DNA of 64,000 nt from Nitrospira sp. UBA2082 (GTDB taxonomy: Bacteria > Nitrospirota > Nitrospiria > Nitrospirales > Nitrospiraceae). The notes below the pieces were generated by a model. That model saw nothing but the letters and a program-made list of their open reading frames with translations. It did not search any database and was not told the origin of the DNA. Location: assembly GCA_002331335.1 (NCBI GenBank), contig DCZO01000013.1:65443-129442 (forward strand), given 5' to 3'. The position numbers and the translations under genes are program-made. Shown piece after piece: positions 42,751-51,584 of the stretch (position 1 is its first letter; the number at the start of each line of letters is the position of its first letter).

Positions 42751-44037
42751 ATGTCGCGGTCGTTCGCTGTATCCCAATTGGTCTTGTCGGTGCTCCTGTA
42801 CCTGGGGCCCGTGACCGGCTTCTCTGAGGCTGCTACTGAGTCCGAGGAGAACATCTATGACCTGAATGAAATCGTCCAGCTCGCCCTGGCCAAGAATCCA
42901 CTGGTGACGTTCGCTGAGGGACAGATCGAACAGCAGCGTGGTGTGCAGACGGCAGCGGGCGCCTATCCAAACCCGACTGTGGGCAGTGCCAGTGGTCATG
43001 GGGTGCTTCGAGATGCGGGCAGCACAGGCGCCGGATCCTCGCTGGGCCGCCAGTCACTCACCGAGTACAACGTGACCGTCGGGCAGCCGGTCGAATGGCC
43101 GGCGATGCGTGCGGCGCGCCAGCGCGTCGCCGATTTAGGGGTGGCTACGGCGAATGTTGGGTTGTTGGAAACACAATTGAACTTGCGGTCGCTGGTGAAA
43201 GTCGCATTTTACGATCTCTTGTTGGCTCAGCAGGATGCGTCGCTTGCTCGTCGTAACCTTGAGATCATCGAAGGGGTGCAACGAATCGTCAAAGCGCGGG
43301 TCAAATCGGGAGAAGCGCCGCAGTTTGAATCTATTAAGGCCGAGGTCGAGGTGCTCAAGGCCAGGCAGCAACTGGCGCGGGCGGACAATCTCGTTCGAGT
43401 CAGCCGTGTGACTGTCGATACGTTGACCGGCGGCTCATTGGGACCCTCCTATGTCGTTCAGGGGGATTTCATAGGAATTCCGCAAGAGATCTATCTCGAG
43501 GGATTGATGAATCGTATGATGAATCAGCACCCAACGATTCAACGCTTGCTCAGGTCGGTGGAACAGTCGGACTGGAAGATCGAATTCGAACGGCAGATGC
43601 GGGTGCCGACTGTCACCGTAGGGGGCAGTTATTGGCGGGAGATGGGACGCGAAGCGTATCAAGGAGGGCTCTCCGTTCCGATGCCGCTCTGGTATCGTCG
43701 TCAGGGTGAAATCGCGTCGTCCTTGGGCGTCAAACGGCGTGAAGAGGCGGAACTGCTGCGCGCGCGAAACGAGCTGGCCCGATCCGTCCATCAGCACTAT
43801 CAAGATGCCCGGACTACGGCCGAACTGATCGATGTCTTTGACAAGGGCTTGTTGAAGCAGGCATCGGAAGCGCTTCGTCTCGCGCAGTTCAGCTTCCAGC
43901 AGGGAGCCTCCAGCCTGCTGGAAGTGTTCGACGCCCAGCGTGTCCAGCGGCAAATCCTGCTGGATTATGCGCAGGCGCGGCACGACCTGTCGGTGTCGCT
44001 GGCTCGCTTGGAACAGGCGGTAGGGGGAGAACTCTAG
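42751..44037 (+). CDS. Outer-membrane efflux factor, CzcC/TolC family
   Basis: The 428-residue protein has a signal peptide and the duplicated outer-membrane-factor helices: NEIVQLALAKNPLVTFAEGQIEQQRG and PNPTVGSASGHG in the first half, and LARSVHQHYQDARTTAELIDVFDKGLLKQASEALRLAQFSFQQGASSLLEVFDAQRVQ in the second. It forms the trimeric channel of a tripartite pump. The gene lies 3 nt before the adaptor gene, inside a CzcCBA-like operon with its own promoter. Confidence 0.9.
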   Translation: MSRSFAVSQLVLSVLLYLGPVTGFSEAATESEENIYDLNEIVQLALAKNPLVTFAEGQIEQQRGVQTAAGAYPNPTVGSASGHGVLRDAGSTGAGSSLGRQSLTEYNVTVGQPVEWPAMRAARQRVADLGVATANVGLLETQLNLRSLVKVAFYDLLLAQQDASLARRNLEIIEGVQRIVKARVKSGEAPQFESIKAEVEVLKARQQLARADNLVRVSRVTVDTLTGGSLGPSYVVQGDFIGIPQEIYLEGLMNRMMNQHPTIQRLLRSVEQSDWKIEFERQMRVPTVTVGGSYWREMGREAYQGGLSVPMPLWYRRQGEIASSLGVKRREEAELLRARNELARSVHQHYQDARTTAELIDVFDKGLLKQASEALRLAQFSFQQGASSLLEVFDAQRVQRQILLDYAQARHDLSVSLARLEQAVGGEL

Positions 44038-44040
44038 AGC

Positions 44041-45234
44041 ATGAGGACGGTCCTGCAAGGCCGCTGCGCGATGTTCAGCTTGATGCTCGGTTTAGCCGGG
44101 GTCGAGTACGGTTGCGACGCGACTCCAAACGATGTGGCCGCCAGCAAGGCGCCCACCGCGGCTCCGACAACTCCTGGACGTGTCTCCTTGTCGGCGGAAG
44201 AGTCGGCCAGGATTGGGCTGGTGGTGCAGCCGGCTTCCCGCAGCGATTTCCGTACGCATCGTGAATTCCCCGGAATTGTACGGCCCAACCAACACAATAT
44301 GGCCGAGATCACGACGTTGGTTCGCGGCCGGGTCGTCGAGGTCTATGGGGATCTGGGACAAGAGGTCAAAGCCAATGCGCCGCTCGCCATTTTATATAGT
44401 AGTGAGTTGGGCCTGGCACAGTCCGGTCATCTGAAGGCGCAGGCCAAACTGCACGTGGCGGAGCAGGCGTATAACCGAGCCAAGTTCTTGCTGCAAGAGC
44501 AGGTGATCGGTGAAGCCGAAGCGCAACGGCGGCATGCTGAATTGCTCAGCAGTCAGGCCGAGGCGCATGAAGCGGAAGACCGGCTCAAGCTCCTCGGCAT
44601 GAATGACGAGGAATTCCGCCGGCTCGAGAGCACCAGGAGAATCCGATCCGTGGTGCCGATCGTCGCTCCCTTCGCCGGGCGCATTATCGGTCGCAAGCTC
44701 ACCCGCGGCGAAGTGGTCGAGACCACTGAGAATCTGTTTGTTATCGCGGATCTCTCGCAGGTCTGGGTGCAGGCGAATATTCCGGAAAAGGACATCCCGT
44801 TCGTCCATTCCATCCGAGCAACGGGAGGCACGCAGGCGGATGTCCGGATCAACGCCTATCCGGGGGAGATCTTCAAAGGCACGATCACCTACGTGGGCGA
44901 TGTGCTGGACCCCTCGACCCGCACGATGCAGCTCCGTTTGGAACTGCCTAACGGTGATGGGCGGTTGAAGCCTGAAATGTTCGCGACGGTGCGGCTGTTT
45001 TCGGAACCGCAGCCGGATCGCCTCTCTGTGCCGGAAGTGGCATTACAACGCGATCAAGGGAAGACCTTCGTCTTTGTGCAGCGGACGGCAACCGAATACG
45101 AACTTCGCGAAGTGCAAGTCGGAGAATCCAACGGGACCCATATCTCCATTATCACCGGCCTTACCGAAGGAGAGCCGGTTGTGACGGAAGGCGCCTTTGT
45201 CCTGAAGTCCGAATTGTTCAAGAAACAAGTCTGA
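44041..45234 (+). CDS. RND efflux periplasmic adaptor, CzcB/CusB family
   Basis: The 397-residue adaptor links the inner-membrane pump to the outer-membrane channel. It has an N-terminal export signal (with GVEYGC, a weak lipobox), a split lipoyl-like domain (ITTLVRGRVVEVYGDLGQEVKANAPLAILYS and VPIVAPFAGRIIGRKLTRGEVVETTENLFVIADLSQVWVQANIPEKD), a helical hairpin between them, and beta-barrel plus C-terminal domains. The metal-binding Met or His-rich N-terminus of some CusB or CzcB proteins is absent. Its stop overlaps the pump start by 1 nt. Confidence 0.9.
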   Translation: MRTVLQGRCAMFSLMLGLAGVEYGCDATPNDVAASKAPTAAPTTPGRVSLSAEESARIGLVVQPASRSDFRTHREFPGIVRPNQHNMAEITTLVRGRVVEVYGDLGQEVKANAPLAILYSSELGLAQSGHLKAQAKLHVAEQAYNRAKFLLQEQVIGEAEAQRRHAELLSSQAEAHEAEDRLKLLGMNDEEFRRLESTRRIRSVVPIVAPFAGRIIGRKLTRGEVVETTENLFVIADLSQVWVQANIPEKDIPFVHSIRATGGTQADVRINAYPGEIFKGTITYVGDVLDPSTRTMQLRLELPNGDGRLKPEMFATVRLFSEPQPDRLSVPEVALQRDQGKTFVFVQRTATEYELREVQVGESNGTHISIITGLTEGEPVVTEGAFVLKSELFKKQV

Positions 45235-48200
45235 TGGTCGCGCGCCTCCTGGACATTTCCCTTCGCCAGCGCATGCTGATTGTGCTGCTCGCCGTCATCA
45301 TCGGGGCGGGCGGCATCTACGCGTTCAGGACCATCCCCATCGACGCGTTCCCGGACGTGACCAGCGTACTGGTACAGGTCGTCACCAAGGCGCCTGGCCT
45401 CTCGCCGGCCGAAGTCGAGCGGCTTGTCACGTACCCCATCGAATTGCAGCTGACAGGCGTTCCCTCGCTGACCGAAATGCGCTCCCTCACCAAGGTCGGC
45501 CTCTCGCTCATCACGATCGTCTTTGATGATTCCATGGACATCAATCTCGCGCGCCAGCTGGTGCTCGAACGGCTGCTCGAAGTGAAAGAGCTGCTGCCGC
45601 CTGCCGCCGATCCGATGCTGGTGCCGAACAGCACCGGACTGGGTGAGGTCTATCAATACTACTTGGAGGGGCGTCAGGGGACTGCGCGGCATGCGGAAGA
45701 GGAGCATCGCCGCTTGATCGACGAACGGACTATTCAAGACTGGATCATCAGGCCGCTGCTCAAAAGCACACCGGAAGTGATCGACGTCAATTCGATGGGC
45801 GGCTATGTCAAGCAGTACCAAGTGTTGGTCGAGCCGGGCATGCTGCGCAAGTACAACCTTTCGTTGCAAGAGGTATTTCAGGCGGTGGCCAGCAACAACT
45901 CCAACGCCGGCGGCAATATCCTGGAAAAACATGCTGAAAAGTACATCGTGCGGGGGCGTGGTCTCATCCGTTCTCTCCAGGACATCGAACGAATCGTCGT
46001 GAAGGAAGTTGACGGGACACCGGTGTTCGTGGGGGATGTGGCGCAGGTGCACATCGACCATGCGGTCCGGCACGGCGCCACCTTGCTGAACGGCGACCGG
46101 GAAGTTGTCAGCGGCATCGTCCTCATGCTGCGCGGCGGCAACGCGCGCGAGGTGGTCGAGGGTATCAAGGCCAGGATTGAGGACATCCATGCCAAACAGC
46201 TCTTGCCGGACGGGTTGCGGATCGTGCCGTTTTATGACCGCATTGAGTTGATCACGGCGGCGTTGAATACGGTGTACAAGGCCCTGGCCGAAGGGGTCAT
46301 TCTCGTTATTGTCGTGCTCTTCCTTTTCCTCGGCAATATTCGAAGCGCTCTGATCGTCGTCGGCACCCTTATTCTCGGCCCATTGGCCACCTTCATCGTG
46401 ATGGGCCAGACCAGCTTGACCGCCAACCTCATGTCCCTGGGTGGATTGACCATTGCCATCGGCATGATGGTGGATGGGTCGGTCGTCGTCGTGGAGAACG
46501 TCTATCGCCACCTTTCGGAACATTCGAGCGCCGGTGTGCCCAAGCTGCGTCTGATTACCGACGCGGTGAAGGAAGTGGGCCAGCCTGTGGTTTTCGGTAT
46601 TCTCATCATCATTTTGGTCTTCCTGCCACTGCTCTCCCTTCAGGGCATGGAAGGCAAGATGTTCAAGCCGCTCGCCTACACCATTATGATCGCCTTGCTG
46701 GTGTCCTTGGTCTTATCGCTCACCCTGTCGCCTGTATTGTGTTCCCTGATGCTCACACGGGGGAGCGAGGAAGACCCGTGGATCGTCCGAGGGGCGAAAG
46801 GTGTCTATGCTCCGGTGCTCCGGTGGGCGTTGGGGCATCGAACGATCGTGCTGACCATGGCGATCGCGGCGTTGATTGGCAGCTTGATGCTCATGCCATT
46901 TTTGGGGAGTGAATTTATCCCCATCCTGAACGAAGGGTCGATCGCTCCGCAGACGATCCGGTTGCCGAGCGTCTCGCTCAATGCCTCGATCGACATCGAG
47001 AAGCGCATGCAACAGGCGATCATGGAAATTCCCGAAGTGGAAATGGTGGTGTCGAAGATCGGCCGCACGGAGCTGGGGAACGATCCGCAGGAACCAAATG
47101 AAAGCGATCCCGTTGTCCGGCTGCGCCCGCTCGACCAATGGACGACCGCGAAGACGATGCCGCAGTTGATGCAAAAAGTCCGTGAGCGGCTGACGCAGAT
47201 TTCCGGCGCGACCTTCCTCATCAGCCAGCCGATCCAACAGCGGGTCGACGAGCTGATCTCCGGCGTGCGGACGGAAGCCACGGTCAAGTTATTCGGCGAA
47301 GACCTGGAGATGCTCCGAGACAAGGCCACGGAGATCGCCGGTGTGCTGGCAACCGTTCGAGGGGTTCGCGATATCAAGGTCGAGCAGCTGTTCGGGCAAC
47401 CCTATCTCACGATCGACGTCGACCGCGGCAAGATTGCCCGGCATGGTCTCAACGTCGCCGATGTGCGGCAGATCATCACGACGGCGATCGGCGGCCAGGC
47501 CGCGACACGGGTCTACGAGGGACAACAGCGGTTCGATCTGGTGGTGCGATTCCCCGAACAGTACCGGGACAGCGTGGAAACGATCAGCAACATTCTGCTC
47601 ACGGATGGCGCCGGGGCGCTGATTCCCTTGGCCGACCTCGGTACCGTGCAGCTGGAAGAGGGACCTGGTCGGATCAGCCGCGAGAAGCTCCAGCGCTATG
47701 TCTCAATCGGGTTCAACACGCTGGGGCGCGACATCGGTAGTCTAGTCAAAGAGGCGCAGGAAAAGATCGCGACCCAAGTCCATCTTCCGAGCGGCTATAC
47801 GGTGACGTGGGGCGGATCATTCGAGAATATGGAGCGGGCAATGGCCAAGTTGCGCGTGATCGTGCCGATCACGATCGGGCTGATCTTTATGCTGCTCTAC
47901 TCGACATTCAACTCTCTCCGCCAGGCTACGCTCATTATTCTGAACCTGCCGTTCGCGTTGATCGGGGGGATCGTCGCGCTCTGGCTGACGGGAGAATATC
48001 TCAGCGTACCGGCGTCCGTCGGGTTCATCAATTTGTTCGGCGTGGCTGTGCTGAACGGGATCGTCCTCGTGTCCTACATGAACAAACTCCGCGAGGACGG
48101 ATACAGTCTGGACGAAGCGGTCACGTCGGGGGCTTTGCTCCGGCTGCGCCCCGTGCTGATGACGGCGCTTGTTGCGTTGCTGGGGCTGGTTCCGCTGGCT

Positions 48201-48422
48201 TTTGCGAATGGAATCGGGTCGGAGGTGCAGCGCCCGCTGGCGATCGTCGTCATCGGCGGCCTGGTGACCTCGACCTTGCTCACCTTGATTCTGTTGCCCG
48301 TCTTGTACCGATGGCTGGAAGGCCGATCGGCTGAGGGGGCGCTCCCATCGAACCGGCAATCAGGGGAGGCTGGAAACGGGTTCGACGAGACAGCGGCAGG
48401 GACACATCTGCACGGGTCGTAA
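45234..48422 (+). CDS. Heavy-metal RND pump, CzcA/CusA family
   Basis: The 1062-residue inner-membrane pump has twelve membrane helices and two large periplasmic loops. It opens with ISLRQRMLIVLLAVIIGAGGIYAFRTIPIDAFPDVTSVLVQVVTKAPGLSPAEVERLVTYPIE-type HME-RND sequence, which is clear at family level. The helix-4 region reads IAIGMMVDGSVVVVEN, closer to the GMMVDA/GAMVDA pattern than to the DFGxxVDGAV form of CzcA, so the metal (monovalent or divalent) is uncertain. ATG overlaps the adaptor stop (TGATG), so the two are coupled. A cytochrome c gene follows. Confidence 0.92.
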   Translation: MVARLLDISLRQRMLIVLLAVIIGAGGIYAFRTIPIDAFPDVTSVLVQVVTKAPGLSPAEVERLVTYPIELQLTGVPSLTEMRSLTKVGLSLITIVFDDSMDINLARQLVLERLLEVKELLPPAADPMLVPNSTGLGEVYQYYLEGRQGTARHAEEEHRRLIDERTIQDWIIRPLLKSTPEVIDVNSMGGYVKQYQVLVEPGMLRKYNLSLQEVFQAVASNNSNAGGNILEKHAEKYIVRGRGLIRSLQDIERIVVKEVDGTPVFVGDVAQVHIDHAVRHGATLLNGDREVVSGIVLMLRGGNAREVVEGIKARIEDIHAKQLLPDGLRIVPFYDRIELITAALNTVYKALAEGVILVIVVLFLFLGNIRSALIVVGTLILGPLATFIVMGQTSLTANLMSLGGLTIAIGMMVDGSVVVVENVYRHLSEHSSAGVPKLRLITDAVKEVGQPVVFGILIIILVFLPLLSLQGMEGKMFKPLAYTIMIALLVSLVLSLTLSPVLCSLMLTRGSEEDPWIVRGAKGVYAPVLRWALGHRTIVLTMAIAALIGSLMLMPFLGSEFIPILNEGSIAPQTIRLPSVSLNASIDIEKRMQQAIMEIPEVEMVVSKIGRTELGNDPQEPNESDPVVRLRPLDQWTTAKTMPQLMQKVRERLTQISGATFLISQPIQQRVDELISGVRTEATVKLFGEDLEMLRDKATEIAGVLATVRGVRDIKVEQLFGQPYLTIDVDRGKIARHGLNVADVRQIITTAIGGQAATRVYEGQQRFDLVVRFPEQYRDSVETISNILLTDGAGALIPLADLGTVQLEEGPGRISREKLQRYVSIGFNTLGRDIGSLVKEAQEKIATQVHLPSGYTVTWGGSFENMERAMAKLRVIVPITIGLIFMLLYSTFNSLRQATLIILNLPFALIGGIVALWLTGEYLSVPASVGFINLFGVAVLNGIVLVSYMNKLREDGYSLDEAVTSGALLRLRPVLMTALVALLGLVPLAFANGIGSEVQRPLAIVVIGGLVTSTLLTLILLPVLYRWLEGRSAEGALPSNRQSGEAGNGFDETAAGTHLHGS

Positions 48423-48432
48423 GGAGGAGGCG

Positions 48433-48789
48433 ATGAGGGCGCCACATATCTGGATAGGCGTGATGCTCCTGGTCGTGCTGGGAAACGGAGAGCCGGCGGC
48501 CTACGGACAGCCAGGCGCGGATCCTTCACAAGCTCGAATTGAAAAAGGAAAGAAGGTGTTCGTCAAGCACTGCGCCGGCTGCCATGGAGCCGAAGGCAAG
48601 GGGGACGGTTACAAATTGTTGGGGGCCGACCCGGCCAATCTCACGGCATCTGCGACAAAGAAGAAATCCGACGCGCTCTTGCTCAATACGATTCATGAAG
48701 GCAAATCAAGCATGCCCTCGTGGAAAGTTCGGTTGTCGGAGCAGGACAGCCGGGACGTCCTGGCGTACATTCGAACGCTCTCACGATAA
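48433..48789 (+). CDS. Periplasmic mono-haem cytochrome c
   Basis: The 118-residue product has a signal peptide and the haem motif CAGCH (Cys47, Cys50, His51). Met94 in SSMPSWK is the likely sixth ligand, and AYIRTLSR forms the last helix. This is a small class I, cbb3-CcoP-like cytochrome c. AAGGAGGAGG precedes the ATG, which lies only 10 nt after the pump stop, so it is the last gene of the metal-efflux operon. A cytochrome in such an operon is unusual and suggests a redox step for the metal or simple co-expression. Confidence 0.9.
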   Translation: MRAPHIWIGVMLLVVLGNGEPAAYGQPGADPSQARIEKGKKVFVKHCAGCHGAEGKGDGYKLLGADPANLTASATKKKSDALLLNTIHEGKSSMPSWKVRLSEQDSRDVLAYIRTLSR

Positions 48790-48855
48790 CCCTCCATCGG
48801 TTCTCGTTCTGATTGTCACCGTTGGGTTGAAAGAAGAAACCACGGAAGGGCTACG

Positions 48856-48931
48856 TGGTGCCGAGGGACAGAATCGAACTGTCGACACCAGCCTTTTCAG
48901 GGCTGTGCTCTACCAACTGAGCTACCTCGGC
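48856..48931 (-). tRNA. tRNA-Phe (anticodon GAA)
   Basis: The minus strand folds as a standard tRNA: acceptor GCCGAGG/CCTCGGC, D arm GCTCAGTTGGTAGAGC, anticodon stem CAGCC/GGCTG with loop CTGAAAA (anticodon GAA), T arm GACAG-TTCGATT-CTGTC, discriminator A and encoded CCA. Length 76 nt. Confidence 0.97.
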
Positions 48932-49205
48932 ACGTCTAGTGATCGCGGCGGGATTGGGTGGATAGGGAGCGGGGCACTGATCTCACCGACCAATCGCCAA
49001 CCGACGCGCATCTTACCAAGATGACGCGGCCGAGTTCCACATCTTTTACATGCGACGGGCAGGATCGATGATTGGCCTGCCCCTATGTGTTCTGACAAAG
49101 AGTGAAAACTCTGTCCATGATGTGGGCCCTCAGGTATGATTTGTGCTGAAATTGGCTGTATGCAATCAACTATCTTTGGAGTCTTGTACAACAGGAGATA
49201 CCGTC

Positions 49206-49487
49206 ATGCCGTCGGTTCATCTGGTTGCGGACAAGGAGCAGGGGAGCGATACGCCGCCGGGTGAAGTCCCGCGCGCCGTTTCCACTCCACGGAGCGCGTG
49301 GGGCTACTTAATGACGGGGGCAGTGCTCCTGGCGATTATCGCCACGTGGCTGGTCTGGTTCTCTGCCTTCATTCAGCGGAAATTTCACGAAGAAGACATC
49401 CGCGCAGCCTGCCAGCGTGTGATGCCCGAGACCACGGACCGTTGTGTTGATACGGTGGTGATCCAGCGGGGCGGTGTGCGGCGGTGA
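49206..49487 (+). CDS. Small membrane-anchored protein of unknown function
   Basis: ACAGGAGATACC precedes ATG 49206, giving 93 residues. A polar N-terminus is followed by one transmembrane helix (GYLMTGAVLLAIIATWLVWFSAF) and a C-terminal domain with two cysteines (AACQRVMPETTDRCVDTVV) that could pair in the periplasm. Its stop overlaps the GTG start of the following barrel gene (GTGA), so the two are translationally coupled and may work together in the envelope. No family is recognised. Confidence 0.65.
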   Translation: MPSVHLVADKEQGSDTPPGEVPRAVSTPRSAWGYLMTGAVLLAIIATWLVWFSAFIQRKFHEEDIRAACQRVMPETTDRCVDTVVIQRGGVRR

Positions 49488-50509
49488 GACCAACTCTCGC
49501 AAGAATAGGTTGTCTGCTGACGCTTGTCCTTTGCCTGCCGCCGGTGTGGTCTTCTGCCAGTGCTCAAGAACCGGAGCCGACAAAGCGACTGAAAGTGGAA
49601 CTCGGCCTCGGCACGTGGATCAGTGTCGGCGATAGCCGGTGGAGTCATAACGCCTCCTCACAATCACCTCTCGGAAATCCGACCTCCCGATTGACCTACA
49701 GCGACCATTCAACAAACGTGGTCGAGTTCACCGCGAAAATTTCAGTGGGCCCTCGTTTCTTCGGCCGATTGAATATAGGCGGAGCGTCCATTGGCGGGGG
49801 GCGTCTCACAGACGACGATTTTCTCACTCCTGATCGTGGCAACCCATCTTTACGGACACATAGCGATATCACCGGATCTGGGATGTATTATCTGAATGCG
49901 GATGCCGGGGCGCGGATTCTGAATTTTCCGAACAGCCGAGGTAGTCTTGACGCCTTGGTCGGGTTTCAATATTGGCGGCAGAAACATGAAGCCTCTGGAG
50001 TCCGGCAGGTGTCCTGCTCGGCGGCTGGAGCCACGATCGATTTGGATCCCACTGATCCCGCTTTCAATCCACTGTGTGTGCCAGGCAATCCCCCGACCCC
50101 CAATTCCCAACTAGCTATCTCAAACACCAATACGTGGTATTCTCTTCGGACCGGTCTCCAAACGGAATATCGCATCACGCGGTGGTTGAGTGTCCACGGT
50201 TCCGCTGTGATCAAACCTATCAACCTATTCATAAACGAAGATACGCACCACCTTCGTACTCCGAGTGAGTTTCAGGACCCAAGTTTTACGATGCGCGGAA
50301 TTGGTTTCGGTGCGGATGCCGATATCGCCGCCAGAGTCTATTTCACGAAAGCGCTGTCCGGCCAGGTGGGCTATCGCGTGTGGTGGAACCGAATGATCGA
50401 TGGTACCTGGAAAAGCCATCTGGCCAATGGACAAACGTTCTCTTTCCCCTTGGTTGAAATGGAATCGCTCCGCCACGGACTCACCGCCAGCCTCGCGTAC
50501 AGTTTTTAA
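49484..50509 (+). CDS. Outer-membrane beta-barrel protein
   Basis: GTG at 49484 overlaps the stop of the preceding membrane protein. The 341-residue product has a signal peptide ending near SSASAQ and alternating strands with aromatic girdles, ending in the typical SLAYSF with terminal Phe. Segments such as KVELGLGTWISVGDSRWSH and SIGGGRLTDDDFLTPD resemble omptin-like barrels, but I cannot confirm the Asp/Asp/Asp/His protease residues. Two cysteines (SCSAAG, NPLCVPG) lie in one extracellular-type loop. Function is open: channel, protease or structural protein. Confidence 0.7.
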   Translation: MRPTLARIGCLLTLVLCLPPVWSSASAQEPEPTKRLKVELGLGTWISVGDSRWSHNASSQSPLGNPTSRLTYSDHSTNVVEFTAKISVGPRFFGRLNIGGASIGGGRLTDDDFLTPDRGNPSLRTHSDITGSGMYYLNADAGARILNFPNSRGSLDALVGFQYWRQKHEASGVRQVSCSAAGATIDLDPTDPAFNPLCVPGNPPTPNSQLAISNTNTWYSLRTGLQTEYRITRWLSVHGSAVIKPINLFINEDTHHLRTPSEFQDPSFTMRGIGFGADADIAARVYFTKALSGQVGYRVWWNRMIDGTWKSHLANGQTFSFPLVEMESLRHGLTASLAYSF

Positions 50510-50519
50510 GAATCACCCG

Positions 50520-51584
50520 TTATCGCCTGGATCGGCCTGACGGCATGGTCTCATCCTCGTACTCGTGGAACAGCCGTTTGGTTTCGGGATGCAGGTGGTT
50601 GGGATGGCCGGAGGGGATGGCGGCCGTTTTGAAGAGCGGCACCAGCTTGCCGTTCGGATGGAGGTAGCCGGCCCGAAGCGGCACGGTCCGTTTGCTGTGT
50701 CGGACCAATCGGCTGGCCGTTGGGCGGATCGAGGTCAGCCAATCGGCAATGTCCTGCGGATTCCCGATCGAGGCGGACAGCAGCAACAACTTCGCTTGTG
50801 ACGGACAGAAGATGATGGTTTCTTCCCACACCACGCCGCGTTCAGGATCGGCGATGTATTGCGATTCGTCCAGGATGACGAGCCCCAACGTATCCAGCCG
50901 GACATCGATCTCGCCGCTGGCCGCATCGTAGAGCAAATTCCGTAGAATCTCCGTGGTCATGATTAATAAGGGCGCTTGCCCGTTTTCCTGCCGATCGCCC
51001 GTCAAAATGCCCACCTTGTCCGAGCCAAAGATCTTGGAGAACTCGGTGAATTTCGTGTTGGACAAGGCTTTCAATGGCGAGGTGTAAATGACGGTGCGAT
51101 TGTCCTCCATGGCCCGCCGTGCGGCTTCCACGGCCACATAGGTTTTTCCGCTTCCAGTCGGGACACTGACCACGACGTCGGTGTCGTCCAGTGCGGCTAA
51201 TGCCTCGCTCTGCCACGGGTCCGGGACAAACGGCTGGGGGGGCGGCACACCAAGACCCTCGAGCCAGGCCGTCAGGGAGACGGCGGGTTCTGAGGTTTCC
51301 GGTTCTCCTCCTCGGTTCGGTGATCGTTTCTGAGGGGGCGATGGGACACGGTGGGCCGTCCGAGTGGCACCCGGAGGCAGTTGAGATTGACCCTGCCGGT
51401 CGATGATCAGCGTCTGCAAATCGGATTCGAGCCCCGCAAGATTCTGGCTCGAATGTTGGAGGAGCAACTCGATGAGGCGGCGTTTGCCGGCTCGGAAATG
51501 CCGATGCACACGGCCGCGGGCCAAGCGATGCAGGACCGCCACCGGCTGCTGCGCGAGAAGTCGTTCAAGTTCGTCGGTCGTCAC
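50520..51584 (-). CDS. Superfamily 2 (Ski2/Mtr4-like) helicase, RecA1 half as a separate downstream gene
   Basis: The 354-residue protein starts at GTG 51584 with a perfect GGAGGAATTGCC ribosome-binding site; the GTGA overlap couples it to the upstream gene. It has a leader domain (TTDELERLLAQQPVAVLHRLARGRV), then motif I SVPTGSGKT near 146, motif Ia TSPLKALSNTKF, motif II LDESQYIAD near 240 (DESQ in place of DEVH) and motif III LSASIGNPQ. It ends HEYEDETMPSGRSRR, where an intact helicase would continue into RecA2. The second helicase domain is encoded by the preceding gene (51581-53440), so the normal order is permuted. Confidence 0.85.
   Translation of the reverse strand: MTTDELERLLAQQPVAVLHRLARGRVHRHFRAGKRRLIELLLQHSSQNLAGLESDLQTLIIDRQGQSQLPPGATRTAHRVPSPPQKRSPNRGGEPETSEPAVSLTAWLEGLGVPPPQPFVPDPWQSEALAALDDTDVVVSVPTGSGKTYVAVEAARRAMEDNRTVIYTSPLKALSNTKFTEFSKIFGSDKVGILTGDRQENGQAPLLIMTTEILRNLLYDAASGEIDVRLDTLGLVILDESQYIADPERGVVWEETIIFCPSQAKLLLLSASIGNPQDIADWLTSIRPTASRLVRHSKRTVPLRAGYLHPNGKLVPLFKTAAIPSGHPNHLHPETKRLFHEYEDETMPSGRSRR

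Noticed and set aside
42569..42751. A 60-codon plus-strand frame before the outer-membrane factor gene
   Set aside because: It overlaps the likely promoter of the efflux operon and has no ribosome-binding site or family pattern.
45054..46523. A 489-codon minus-strand frame across the adaptor and metal pump genes
   Set aside because: Composition rich in His, Asp and Arg is typical of an antisense shadow; both sense genes are certain.
49057..49082. Hairpin GGGCAGG...CCTGCCC upstream of the small membrane protein gene
   Set aside because: 7-bp stem with a 12-nt loop and no T-run; too weak to call a terminator or operator.
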